50,313 bases of DNA from Magnetococcales bacterium (GTDB taxonomy: Bacteria > Pseudomonadota > Magnetococcia > Magnetococcales > UBA8363): assembly GCA_015228815.1 (NCBI GenBank), contig JADGCV010000032.1, forward strand, positions 1 through 50,313. The letters run 5' to 3'. The notes beneath the pieces were generated by a model. That model was not told where the DNA came from and made no database searches. It was given only the letters and a program-made list of their open reading frames with translations. Made by a program: the position numbers and the translations under genes. Shown here one piece after another: positions 34,493-43,644 of this stretch (the stretch's first letter is position 1; every line of letters starts with the position of its first letter).

Positions 34493-35527
34493 CTATTTTA
34501 TACGTATCGCGGTGTCGTTGGTAACGGACTCAAGGTCTGCTCTTGTGAGGTGTCGCAGATGGGGCAGCAGCTCCCGGGCGGTGTCTCTGGAAAACCGTCG
34601 GGCTTCCTCTCCGGGCATATGGAAGCCATCCACCGAACGGTAGCCTCCGAGGTCACTGTCAAGCCAGATGCCTCCAGCCCGGATAAACGCGGAAGAAAAG
34701 GCATTCTGGTCAAATCCGGAAACCTCATCGGCAATGGCGGAGAGAGAAGGGGCCAGTGGCATGCGAATGCCGAAAACCCGGAAACCTTCTCCGCTCCAAC
34801 GTCGAACGAAGGTGAAGACATCCTCCATGACCCTGGGCGAAACACGCAACGCTACAGCTTTATATTTATTGATGTAATCCTCTCTGGAAATGTCATCCGT
34901 CTCTTTCAGGGTCTGGTATTCCCACCATCCGGTATCATCATGAAGAATGACCTTGGCAGGCAGTTCCTTCGTCGTTGATTTTGGTTCATGTCGTTTGTGC
35001 CAAGCGCTGTGAAGCAGGGCAAAGGAGGTAGGCAGGAAATAATCGAATCCACCCGTATACCGAATCAGCATCAAATCGCCGAAAGAGACATTTTTGAAGG
35101 GGAGATAATAACGTTCATTGTAGACATCGGCCTCCGTCAAAGTGTTTGGTGTGAATCCCAGAAGGATGGCCCGAACTTTCGAAGTTGGATTCACCTGCTT
35201 TTCCGTGGCGCTCAGCAGGACCGGGTTCATGGAGAGGGCGGGAAAGCCGAAATTATAGATGGAAATCCCCGGCAACACGGTCTCCATGTCCCTGGGGGAA
35301 AAATCGGTGGACACTGGAGAGTTGCCGAAAATGACCAGGTCATGCAGCCTGGTGTTGTTGGCTTTGAGGGTGAAATGGCGATTGTAGCTTTCCGATTTGT
35401 TGCTGACGCCCCTGTTATTGACCGGCAGCAGGTCGGTGTCCTCCACCACCAGGATCATGGCCAGAAGATAGAAAAGGACTCTGGCGGTTGGTTCGTGCAA
35501 CCAGTCGATGATCTGGTCTTTCCGCAT
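34493..35527 (-). CDS. Membrane-anchored SGNH-like protein, MBOAT partner
   Basis: Protein of 344 aa with one N-terminal hydrophobic segment (about 15-30) and an extracytoplasmic domain. LVIFGNSPVSTDFSP gives a nucleophile-type Gly-Asn-Ser, and VDGFHMPGEEA near the end gives the Asp-x-x-His pair, as in SGNH/GDSL-like acyltransferase partners such as AlgX, AlgJ or DltD. ATG 35527 has GGAG 7 nt upstream. It follows the MBOAT gene by 30 bp. It probably accepts the acyl group exported by the MBOAT protein and places it on a surface polymer. The SGNH call is moderate because overall similarity is low. Confidence 0.65.
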   Translation of the reverse strand: MRKDQIIDWLHEPTARVLFYLLAMILVVEDTDLLPVNNRGVSNKSESYNRHFTLKANNTRLHDLVIFGNSPVSTDFSPRDMETVLPGISIYNFGFPALSMNPVLLSATEKQVNPTSKVRAILLGFTPNTLTEADVYNERYYLPFKNVSFGDLMLIRYTGGFDYFLPTSFALLHSAWHKRHEPKSTTKELPAKVILHDDTGWWEYQTLKETDDISREDYINKYKAVALRVSPRVMEDVFTFVRRWSGEGFRVFGIRMPLAPSLSAIADEVSGFDQNAFSSAFIRAGGIWLDSDLGGYRSVDGFHMPGEEARRFSRDTARELLPHLRHLTRADLESVTNDTAIRIK

Positions 35528-35557
35528 TGACCTGCTCCAAAAGGCGCCGGATTCGGG

Positions 35558-37027
35558 TTAAAACTGAAAATAGATGAACTCCGCCCCGCTGCCACGCAAA
35601 TAAATGGCGATAATGGCCATCAAGGCCACAACCATCGGTCCACCCAGGAAACCACCCATGGCACTGCTGCCCATCTTCCTGTCCAGACCGGTAAACATAT
35701 AGAGTTCCCGCAGCAGCACCGTACCGATCAACAGGCTGATCACGCCGAAATCCCGGATGGAAAGGAACTCCCCCAACCCAAGGCTCAAGCCGTTGTGAAA
35801 GGTCAACATGCGGAACAGAATTTCGCCCAGTTGGCTCAAGGATTGCGCCCGGAAAATGGTCATGGCGACGATGACCTGGAAGAAGGTCAGCAGCCAAGCG
35901 ATCCATCGCCCCAAAAACAGCTTTTTCATGCGCATGGGCCAGCGGGTAACGATTTCGATGTGCAGGTAGAGGCCGTGAAGAGCGCCCCAAAGGATGAAAT
36001 GCCAGGCGGCGCCGTGCCACAGGCCAGAGAGCAACATGGTGATCCACAGATAGACGATCATCCGTTGCTGACCGAGCTGTCCGCCCGTCTCCCGCAACTG
36101 GTCGATTTTCTTTCGGACCATGCCATGAAAGATGTAATCCCGGAACCAGGAGGTCAGCGAAATGTGCCATCGATCCCAGAACTCCTGGATGGAGGTGGCG
36201 ATGTAGGGATGGTTGAAGTTGATCTGCATGTCATAGCCCATCCATTTGGCCAGACCCCGGGCGATGTCGCTGTAGCCGCTGAAATCGCAATAGATTTGAA
36301 TGGTGAAGGCCAGGGCGATCAACCACCAGTAGATGCCACTGCCGGAAACCACCGGATCGGCGAAGGCTGTCGCCACGAACATTGCAAGGTTGTCGGCGAT
36401 GACCACCTTCTTGAAATAACCATGCACCACCAAAACCATCCCCTCCCATCGGGCCTCACGGGTGATGGGTCGCGCCGTCAGCAATTGTGGCAGCATGTCC
36501 CTGGCCCGGATGATCGGACCGGCCACCAGTTGCGGAAACAAGGAAAGGTAGGCAAAAAAGTGCAGAACGCTGCGGGTCGGTTTCAGTTGTCCGTTGTACA
36601 CATCGATGGTGTAGCTCATGGACTGAAAGGTATAGAAGCTGATCCCCAAGGGAAGAATCAGCATGAACTCCGGTGTATGTACCGTCCCATCAAGCGACAT
36701 TCCGAACAGGTCGGCGATCGACTCCATGTTCTCCATGAAAAATCCATAGTATTTAAAACTGAACAGAATACCCAGGTTCCCAACCAGAGAGAATGCGAGA
36801 AATGACCGCCGCGCCCTTGGATAGCGGTCCATGCCCAAGGCAGCGAAGAAGTCGATCAATCCACTGACGAGAAGGAGGGAGAGAAACCGGTAATCCCACC
36901 AGCCATAAAAAAAGAAGGAGGCGCAAACGAGGAACAGCCAGCGCATGGTGCGATATGGTCGGATGAATGGCCACAAGAGGATGAAGGCAAGGAAGAAAAG
37001 GATGAAGATTTTGGAGTTGAAAAGCAT
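35558..37027 (-). CDS. MBOAT O-acyltransferase (AlgI/DltB type)
   Basis: Integral membrane protein of 489 aa with about 10-12 hydrophobic segments. Family motifs are LPLGISFYTFQSMSY, YCDFSGYSDIARGLA, NFNHPYIATSIQEFWDRWHI and LLSGLWHGAAWHF, the last two holding the conserved His residues. DltB-type members take an acyl group from a carrier protein in the cytoplasm and pass it across the membrane; AlgI acetylates alginate with a partner. The acyl carrier and FkbH genes lie on the opposite strand 3 kb away, and the SGNH-like gene follows directly. The ATG at 37027 begins the first helix. Confidence 0.93.
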   Translation of the reverse strand: MLFNSKIFILFFLAFILLWPFIRPYRTMRWLFLVCASFFFYGWWDYRFLSLLLVSGLIDFFAALGMDRYPRARRSFLAFSLVGNLGILFSFKYYGFFMENMESIADLFGMSLDGTVHTPEFMLILPLGISFYTFQSMSYTIDVYNGQLKPTRSVLHFFAYLSLFPQLVAGPIIRARDMLPQLLTARPITREARWEGMVLVVHGYFKKVVIADNLAMFVATAFADPVVSGSGIYWWLIALAFTIQIYCDFSGYSDIARGLAKWMGYDMQINFNHPYIATSIQEFWDRWHISLTSWFRDYIFHGMVRKKIDQLRETGGQLGQQRMIVYLWITMLLSGLWHGAAWHFILWGALHGLYLHIEIVTRWPMRMKKLFLGRWIAWLLTFFQVIVAMTIFRAQSLSQLGEILFRMLTFHNGLSLGLGEFLSIRDFGVISLLIGTVLLRELYMFTGLDRKMGSSAMGGFLGGPMVVALMAIIAIYLRGSGAEFIYFQF

Positions 37028-37360
37028 TATTGGGCGATGCTCGCTTCAAAGAGAAAAATTTTTCGTCGGCATCGCTCCATGGCCGTGGGGGACACCGGAG
37101 AATTCATGGGGACATGGCGACCATGTTTGAATATACATCAGTCGGCGAATCATCTCAAAGAGGTGATCTGGTCATCGACGCGCGGAACGGATTTTCGAGC
37201 ATAACGCAACACACTCACTTGCGATCACCTTCTTCTTCCAATGGTTATCACATCGATGTCCCCTCCGGCCCTGCATTGCCTTTTTTGGTTCGGGAGGGTT
37301 TGCATTTGTCTCCCGGGCAGGGCATTCTCTGGGGAAACGTCCGCATTTCAGACACGAGCC
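37028..37360. other. Divergent intergenic region between MBOAT and PelA-like genes
   Basis: About 330 bases with no supported gene. An 8-bp inverted pair AGGTGATC...GATCACCT, about 60 bases apart (near 37155 and 37217), could be a regulatory site, but this is weak. Confidence 0.4.
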
Positions 37361-38212
37361 ATGAGAATCCGTTTGTTTCGATCGATCCTGTCCACAATCG
37401 CCCTGGCAATCTTTTTTCTCGGGGGGGCCGCCGTGGTCCGTGCCGAATCCTGGGTAGTCTACTATTCCGACCAGGAGCCTGATACGCGCTTCGAATCCTA
37501 TTCGCTGATCGTTTTCGACAGCCTCTATCATCCGCCACTGGAACGGCTCAAGGAACGGGGAAAGATGATTCTGGGCTATCTGAGCCTGGGCGAAGTGGAA
37601 GACCATCGAGATCATTTCCAGACGGTCAAGGAGATGGACCTTCTGTTGATGGAAAACGAAGACTGGCCGGGCAGCTTCTTTGTCGATGTCCGCAAGCCGG
37701 CATGGACCGCCATGGTGATCGAATCATTGATTCCGCAACTGTTGCAGAAGGGTTTTCATGGATTGTTTCTCGACACCATGGACAATCCGGGTCATCTGGA
37801 AGACCTCGACGCCAAACGATACCGGGGCATGCGCCAGGGGGGAATCGACTTGATCAAGGCGATCCGGCGAAATTTTCCCGACATCCCGATCATGATCAAT
37901 CGCTCTTTCGACCTTCTGGACCGGGTCCTTTATGATGTGGACATGGTCCTGGCCGAATCGATCCGCAGCCTTCCCGACCCCTCCACCAAAAGCCATCGCC
38001 TGACCGACAACGCCGAATACGAAGCGACCGCCACCCGCCTGCGCCGCCTCAAGGAGATCCGACCCCGGCTGGAATTGTACTCCCTGGACTATTGGGATCC
38101 CGACGACCCCAAGGGACAGGCAGCGATCTATCGCCAGCAGCGGGAACATGGATTCAATCCCTACGTTTCCACCATCGAATTGAACCGGGTCATCCCCGAA
38201 CCCGCCCCATGA
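37361..38212 (+). CDS. PelA-like glycoside hydrolase (GH114/GH166 type)
   Basis: Secreted or periplasmic protein of 283 aa. A signal peptide (about 1-27, FRSILSTIALAIFFLGGAA) precedes a TIM-barrel hydrolase with SWVVYYSDQEP, LGYLSLGEVEDHR, GLFLDTMDNPGHL and MVLAESIRS; the last two match the acidic catalytic positions of the PelA N-terminal hydrolase. Pel polysaccharide is rich in galactosamine, and such enzymes cut it. In the usual PelA this domain is fused to a deacetylase; here the deacetylase is the next gene, with a 4-bp ATGA overlap. ATG 37361 was chosen because the signal peptide starts there. Confidence 0.8.
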   Translation: MRIRLFRSILSTIALAIFFLGGAAVVRAESWVVYYSDQEPDTRFESYSLIVFDSLYHPPLERLKERGKMILGYLSLGEVEDHRDHFQTVKEMDLLLMENEDWPGSFFVDVRKPAWTAMVIESLIPQLLQKGFHGLFLDTMDNPGHLEDLDAKRYRGMRQGGIDLIKAIRRNFPDIPIMINRSFDLLDRVLYDVDMVLAESIRSLPDPSTKSHRLTDNAEYEATATRLRRLKEIRPRLELYSLDYWDPDDPKGQAAIYRQQREHGFNPYVSTIELNRVIPEPAP

Positions 38213-40564
38213 TACGATTGCCCCTTTTGCTGCTGGCGTTGTTTCTTTTCCCCCTCGCTGGAAAATGCGCCGAGGAACCCACGGCGGTTGAAATACCCCG
38301 GGTTATCCTCTCCTTTTTCGACTCGAAAAAAACCAATGGTCAGGCCTGGTTCAGCAATACCCACAAATACGCCGAACTGCCGCTCAATCATCTGGGTCTG
38401 GTCGTCCGCTATCAGGACATCCACCAACCCCTGCCCGATCCCAATACCCTTGACGATGTCCGCGGCGTCCTCTGGTGGGAGGACAACCAGCAACTAGCCA
38501 ATCCCGTCGTTTTTCTCGAATGGGCCATAACCATCATGAACGTGGGCAAACGATTTGTCCTGATGGGCCCCCCCCCCCTGGTCCGCGGATCTCAAGGGAG
38601 TTGCCACTCCTGTAACGCCCATGGAAAAATTTTGGCGAACGCTGGGATTTGGTTTTCAGGACCAATGGGTCTCCTTTACCCATGATCTGGAAATCGCTTA
38701 CAAGAATCCCGAAATGATTGGTTTTGAACGTCCTTTGCCGCAACATTTTCCCGGATATCTGCAAATTCTTCCCGGTTCCCCCGATGCCACGGCCCATCTC
38801 AAGGTGCGCCACGGCATGAAGGGCGGTACGGAAAACATCCTGGTGGCAACCACTCCTCGCGGCGGTTTCGTCCCTCCTGATTTTTCGCTGTTCTTTTCCA
38901 GAAATCCCAACGAGGATCGTGATTTCGCTCAGTGGATCATCAATCCCTTCGAATTTTTCCGCCATGCGTTCGCCACCGATGATCTTCCCAAACCCGATGC
39001 CAGCACGTTGTCGAACCGGAGGATCTACTACAGCCATATCGACGGCGACGGGCTGCGCAATCTGACCGAAGTTCGCCCCTATCGCGACAAGGGATTGACC
39101 GCCGCCGAGGTTATTCTCGAAGAGGCAATCCAGGGCTACCCCGAACTTCCCGTGACGATCGCCCCGGTCGTCGGCGACATCGATCCACAATGGTTTGGAT
39201 CGCGCAAATTCATGGAGATTACCGAAAAACTGCTTGCCCCACCACAGGTCGAGGCAGGCAACCATACGTTAAGCCATCCGTTGGATTGGGGGTTCTTCGA
39301 GCACTTCGATCCGGCCCGGGAGCTGCCCTACCTCAAGAATTATCCCACCCCCGCGGATGAAGGCACCTCCAATCGATTGTTGGATGCCCTCGGCTTCAAG
39401 AGGAAGAAAAAGACGGTCTCGATCGATACCTCTCTTTGGCGCAACATTCCGGTCCGTGTCGATGACCCCGAGAAAAACGATCAACCAGAGAAAAAGACAC
39501 GTTACAACGATTACAAGACACCCCGTGCCTATGCCATCAAGCCTTTCAATCTTCATGATGAACTTCAGGGGGCAAACCGCACCATTGAACAGTTATTGCC
39601 TCCGGGAAAGAAGGTCAAACTGTTGCAATGGTCGGGAAATACCCTGCCCTTCGAACGGGCCCTGCGCGAATCCCGTCTTCTCGGGATGAAAAACATCAAC
39701 GGCGGCGATACCCGTTTCGATTCCGAATATCCTTCGGTGGCCTGGGTGGCACCATTGGGGCGAACGGTCGGGAAGGAATGGCAATGTTACGCCTCCGCCA
39801 GCAACGAAAACACCTATACGAGCCTCTGGACCGATCATTTCTTTGGTTTCAAGCATCTGGTGCAAACCATCAAGAACACCGAATCGCCCCGACGTTTGAT
39901 TCCATTCAATCTTTATTATCATTTTTATTCCGGGGAAAAACTGGCGAGCATCAACGCCCTCAAGTATAACCTTGATTACGCCCGTTCCCTGCCCTTGGCG
40001 CCGGTCGCCGCAAGTTTTTACGCCTCGGTGGCGGAAGGGGCGATCCATGCACGGTTGTTCCGGCTCCCCTCCGGGGCCGTGGAAATCCGTGATCGCGGCG
40101 ATCTGCAAACGCTGCGTCTGGATCGCGCCGTGCTCAAACAGGTCGATCTGTCCCAATCGACGGGGGTCATCGGTCAACGCCATTATCAGGGGAGCCTGTA
40201 TATCGCCCTGGATGGCCAGGTTGCCACTCCCAGGATCATGATCGTCCCCTACGACACCCCCGCCAGGCCCCCCCCTTCCCCACACCCCTACCTGATCGAA
40301 GGACGGTGGCGCCTTTCCGGGCTGTCCCGGGGCGACACCCAGGGATCCTTCACAGTTTACGCCCAGGGGTTCGGCAAGGGAGAGATGACCTGGCAGGTGC
40401 CGGAGGAGGGCGACTACCACATCGAAACGTTCGATCAAAATGGCAAATCCCTGGATCGGATCGAGGTTCGTACCGGGGCCGAGGATGGGCTGTTGCGTTT
40501 TGTCCTGCCAACGCCGGCGTTGGAGGAAATTCGGATCGTCGTGGCGCGAAAGACTGGAACATAG
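38209..40564 (+). CDS. PelA-like RecA-like/deacetylase protein, frameshifted at a C11 tract
   Basis: The start ATG at 38209 overlaps the hydrolase stop. A signal peptide (MIRLPLLLLALFLFPLAG) is followed by a segment like the middle domain of PelA (VLWWEDNQQL, GKRFVLMGPPP). A run of 11 C at 38568-38578 then puts translation out of frame, and the first product would end at 38685. Removing one C joins it to the long downstream frame (to 40564) with no gap, as GPPPWSADLKG and so on, giving about 784 aa. The downstream part has deacetylase motifs YYSHIDGDG and GNHTLSHPLDW. Either the tract is phase-variable or the assembly has a homopolymer error. The enzyme would deacetylate an amino-sugar exopolysaccharide. 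Confidence 0.8.
38568..38578 (+). repeat. C11 homopolymer inside the deacetylase gene
   Basis: Eleven consecutive C bases, the site where the reading frame changes from the upstream to the downstream part. Ten or thirteen C would be in frame. Such tracts slip readily during replication. Confidence 0.85.
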
Positions 40565-40571
40565 GTAACGG

Positions 40572-40598
40572 CCCAGACCCCTTTTTTCTTTCAATAAT
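40572..40598 (+). repeat. Dispersed repeat, copy 3 (partial)
   Basis: CCCAGACCCCTTTTTTCTTTCAATAAT, the right half of the dispersed hairpin repeat, without the left arm of the stem. It lies 7 bases after the deacetylase stop, so it may have been a terminator that was truncated. Confidence 0.7.
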
Positions 40599-40760
40599 CC
40601 CGAACCGAGGGGGAGATACCTGGGCGACGACCGGGTTGCGCCGGTATGGAAGATGACGGATAATTCGCATGAACTGGGTCTGGAACAGGTTGCTGTCGCT
40701 CCAAATGATTGAAAACCCTGGCCCAAATCCATGCCATCCAAGCCAACGAAAGGAACGATG

Positions 40761-42023
40761 ATGGATCCGGTCGGGGATATGATCCAAATGGGACAACAGG
40801 CGCGCCAGGCGGCACGTCTTCTGACACGGGCCTCGGGGATGGCGAAGAATGCCGCCCTGAACGCAATGGCGGAAGGATTGAGGAGCCAGTCCGGCCCGTT
40901 GAAACGGGAAAACGACCGGGACCTTCAGGCCGCTCGGGAAAAAGGACTTTCGGCGGCCATGCTCGATCGCCTCCATCTGACCGATGCCCGGATCGAGGCC
41001 ATGGCCACGGGAATCACCCAGGTCGCGGCCCTTGAAGATCCGGTCGGCGAAATCACCGAAATGAAGCCACGACCCAACGGTCTGATGGTCGGACGGATGC
41101 GGGTCCCCCTGGGGGTGATCGGCGTCATCTACGAATCGCGTCCCAACGTCACTGCCGATGCCGCCGCCTTGTCGGTCAAATCGGGCAACGCCATCATCCT
41201 TCGCGGTGGATCGGAGGCGATTCATTCCAACCGGGCCATCGTAGCGCTGCTGGCTGCCGGATTGATCAAGGCCGGACTGCCGCCGCATGCGATCCAGTTC
41301 ATCGATACCGCCGACCGCGCCGCCGTCGGCACCCTGCTGTCCATGAACCGGTATGTCGATGTCATCATCCCCAGAGGGGGAAAGGGATTGATCGAACGGG
41401 TCATGGCCGAATCCCGCATTCCAGTCATCAAACATCTGGATGGCATCTGCCATACCTACATCGACGAAGAGGCGGATCGCGACATGGCAATCGCCCTGAC
41501 CCTCAATGGCAAAATGCAGCGAACGGGGGTCTGCAACGCCACCGAAACCCTTCTGGTTCACGCAAGCCTCGCCGATTCGTTTCTCCCCGAGGTCGGCGCG
41601 AAACTCAAGGAAGCGGGATGCGTCATGCGTTGCTGCGCCGAATCCCTGAAACGACTGGCCCCACTGGGTGGAGTCCCGGCGACGGAAGAGGATTGGGATA
41701 CGGAATATCTCGATGCGATTCTTTCCATCCGGGTGGTTGAGGATCTGGAAGAGGCGATGGATCACATCGAACACCATGGTTCGCAACATACCGAGACCAT
41801 CGTCACCCGCAATCATGACCGCGCCATGCGGTTTTTGCGCGAGGTCGATTCCTCGTCGGTCATGGTGAACGCCTCGACCCGATTCAGCGACGGGTTCGAA
41901 TATGGCCTGGGGGCGGAGATGGGTATTTCCACCGACAAGCTTCATGTACGCGGTCCGGTGGGGCTCGAAGGGCTGACAACCTTGAAATACATCGTCCTGG
42001 GCACGGGACAGACCCGCGGATGA
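40761..42023 (+). CDS. proA: Gamma-glutamyl phosphate reductase
   Basis: NADPH enzyme of 420 aa that makes glutamate-5-semialdehyde, the second step of proline synthesis. It has VPLGVIGVIYESRPNVT, GGSEAIHSNRAI, IIPRGGKGLI, the catalytic Cys in MQRTGVCNATETLL and NASTRFSDGFEYGLGAEMG. It has the standard length. The ATG at 40761 lies 6 nt after AAGGA; ATG 40758 is nearly as good. It overlaps nadD by 4 bp, in the common proA-nadD-rsfS-rlmH order. The proB partner is not in this window. Confidence 0.95.
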   Translation: MDPVGDMIQMGQQARQAARLLTRASGMAKNAALNAMAEGLRSQSGPLKRENDRDLQAAREKGLSAAMLDRLHLTDARIEAMATGITQVAALEDPVGEITEMKPRPNGLMVGRMRVPLGVIGVIYESRPNVTADAAALSVKSGNAIILRGGSEAIHSNRAIVALLAAGLIKAGLPPHAIQFIDTADRAAVGTLLSMNRYVDVIIPRGGKGLIERVMAESRIPVIKHLDGICHTYIDEEADRDMAIALTLNGKMQRTGVCNATETLLVHASLADSFLPEVGAKLKEAGCVMRCCAESLKRLAPLGGVPATEEDWDTEYLDAILSIRVVEDLEEAMDHIEHHGSQHTETIVTRNHDRAMRFLREVDSSSVMVNASTRFSDGFEYGLGAEMGISTDKLHVRGPVGLEGLTTLKYIVLGTGQTRG

Positions 42024-42670
42024 GTCGGCGGGTGGGAATTTTCGGCGGGGCGTTCAATCCACCGCATCTGGGTCATCTGCGGGCGGCCCTGGAAGTGCTG
42101 GAAACCCTGAACCTGGAAAAAGTGCTGCTGGTCCCTTCCGGACGGCATCCGTTCAAGGGAGAGGATCTTCTGGCACCGCCACACCATCGAATGGCGATGA
42201 CCGGGCTGGCTTGCACGGGGGTCCCGGGCCTGGAAGCCTGCGACATCGAGGTGACACGGTCCGGGGTCGCCTACACCATCGACACCCTGTCCGACCTCGC
42301 ACTCCGGCATCCGGGGGTGGATCCGGTGTTTCTCATGGGCAGCGATCTGATCGACGAGTTGCACCTGTGGAAGTCATGGCAGCGGCTTCTCGACATTGCC
42401 CATGTGTGCCTCATGACCCGTCCAGGAGGCTCGGGGACCCATGATGACGGTCCGGCCATGGAATGGCTGCAGCGGCACGAATGCCGCGATCTGGAACTGT
42501 TTGCCCGGGATCATCCGCGCCGATTTGGTTATGTCCGGGTTTCCATTCCGCCCCTGGCGATCAGTTCCTCGGAGATTCGTCGCCGTATTCGTTCGGGGCG
42601 ATCGATCCGCTTTTTGACAACCGACCAGGTCGTGGACTATATCGACCATCACCGTTTGTACCGCGATTGA
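42020..42670 (+). CDS. nadD: Nicotinate-nucleotide adenylyltransferase
   Basis: Enzyme of 216 aa that joins nicotinate mononucleotide and ATP to give deamido-NAD. It has the nucleotidyltransferase motif GIFGGAFNPPHLGHL at about 6-20, LVPSGRHPFK and C-terminal ISSSEIRRRIRSGRSI. The start ATG overlaps the proA stop. With nadB it gives this window two steps of NAD synthesis. Confidence 0.94.
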   Translation: MSRRVGIFGGAFNPPHLGHLRAALEVLETLNLEKVLLVPSGRHPFKGEDLLAPPHHRMAMTGLACTGVPGLEACDIEVTRSGVAYTIDTLSDLALRHPGVDPVFLMGSDLIDELHLWKSWQRLLDIAHVCLMTRPGGSGTHDDGPAMEWLQRHECRDLELFARDHPRRFGYVRVSIPPLAISSSEIRRRIRSGRSIRFLTTDQVVDYIDHHRLYRD

Positions 42671-42772
42671 TCGGGAAACCCGCATCGATCCGGCCCACAT
42701 GGATCCAGCGAGCCGCGGCAATCGCCATGAACTGGCTGGCGCCATTCACCAGGCGCAATTTTGGGGAGTGAC

Positions 42773-43150
42773 ATGGACAGTGAATCGTTGATCGATGTTC
42801 TGAAACAGGGGCTGGATGAAAAAAAAGGAGATGACATTCGAATCATCGATCTGCGTACTCGTGCCTTGTTCGCCGATTTCTTCGTTCTGGTAACGGGTAC
42901 CTCCAGGACCCATGTCGCCGCCTTGGCCCGGGAGGTCGATCGGCTCGCGAGCCTCCACAAGATCGATGTGTTGGGCTGCGAAGGATTGGGCGAAGCGAGC
43001 TGGGTCCTGATGGACCTGGGGGACGTGGTGGTCCATCTGTTTCAGCGTCAGACCCGCACCTTTTTCAATCTTGAAAAATTGTGGAGTCCGCAAACCATAA
43101 TGATCTCCCATCCGGAAACCGCTTCCCTGGCCACCGGTACGGAAAGATGA
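42773..43150 (+). CDS. rsfS: Ribosomal silencing factor RsfS
   Basis: Protein of 125 aa of the Iojap/RsfS family, which binds ribosomal protein L14 and blocks subunit joining under starvation. Motifs: DIRIIDLRTRALFADFFVL, TGTSRTHVAALAREV and SWVLMDLGDVVVHLF. The ATG at 42773 has GGGGAG 4-5 nt upstream. It overlaps rlmH by 4 bp. Confidence 0.94.
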   Translation: MDSESLIDVLKQGLDEKKGDDIRIIDLRTRALFADFFVLVTGTSRTHVAALAREVDRLASLHKIDVLGCEGLGEASWVLMDLGDVVVHLFQRQTRTFFNLEKLWSPQTIMISHPETASLATGTER

Positions 43151-43623
43151 GGGTTACGGTCGTGGCGGTGGGGCGGGGCATGGACCCGGCCATCGCCCAT
43201 CTGGCCAGGGACTACCAGGGACGGTTACGGCGCATGCTGCCGGTCGAATTGTTGGAAGTGGCAGAAGAACGCCGACCACCGGGACAGCCGGGCCGCAAGG
43301 AAGAGGCCATGGCGCGAGAGGCCAAACGGATTGCAAGCCGCATTCCCGACGGGGCGATGGTGGTCCCCTTGGACAGCGGCGGCACCCCCCTCTCCTCCCT
43401 GGAATTGTCCCAGCGTCTGCAACAATCCATGGAGAACCAAGTCCGGGAACTCACCTTTGTGATCGGGGGGCCGGATGGTTTGGACCGAACGCTTCTGGAA
43501 GATCGACATTGGATCCTCTCCCTGGGACCCATGACCTATCCCCACATGCTGGTGCGGGTTTTGTTGCTGGAACAGCTCTATCGCGCCATGAGCATCCTCA
43601 AGGGAATCCCCTACCATCGGTGA
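43147..43623 (+). CDS. rlmH: 23S rRNA pseudouridine-1915 N3-methyltransferase
   Basis: SPOUT methyltransferase of 158 aa that methylates pseudouridine 1915 of 23S rRNA. It has MVVPLDSGGTPLSSLELSQ, FVIGGPDGLD and the C-terminal knot with LSLGPMTYPHMLVRVLLLEQ and YRAMSILKGIPYHR, all canonical. The start overlaps the rsfS stop (ATGA) with GGAAAG upstream. It is convergent with the polyprenyl synthase gene. Confidence 0.96.
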   Translation: MRVTVVAVGRGMDPAIAHLARDYQGRLRRMLPVELLEVAEERRPPGQPGRKEEAMAREAKRIASRIPDGAMVVPLDSGGTPLSSLELSQRLQQSMENQVRELTFVIGGPDGLDRTLLEDRHWILSLGPMTYPHMLVRVLLLEQLYRAMSILKGIPYHR

Positions 43624-43644
43624 ACCGGTTTCCGGCGTGTCGTG

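Noticed and set aside
37030-37360. Plus-strand open frame before the PelA-like hydrolase
   Set aside because: It has no motif and would overlap the signal-peptide start of the hydrolase in another frame.
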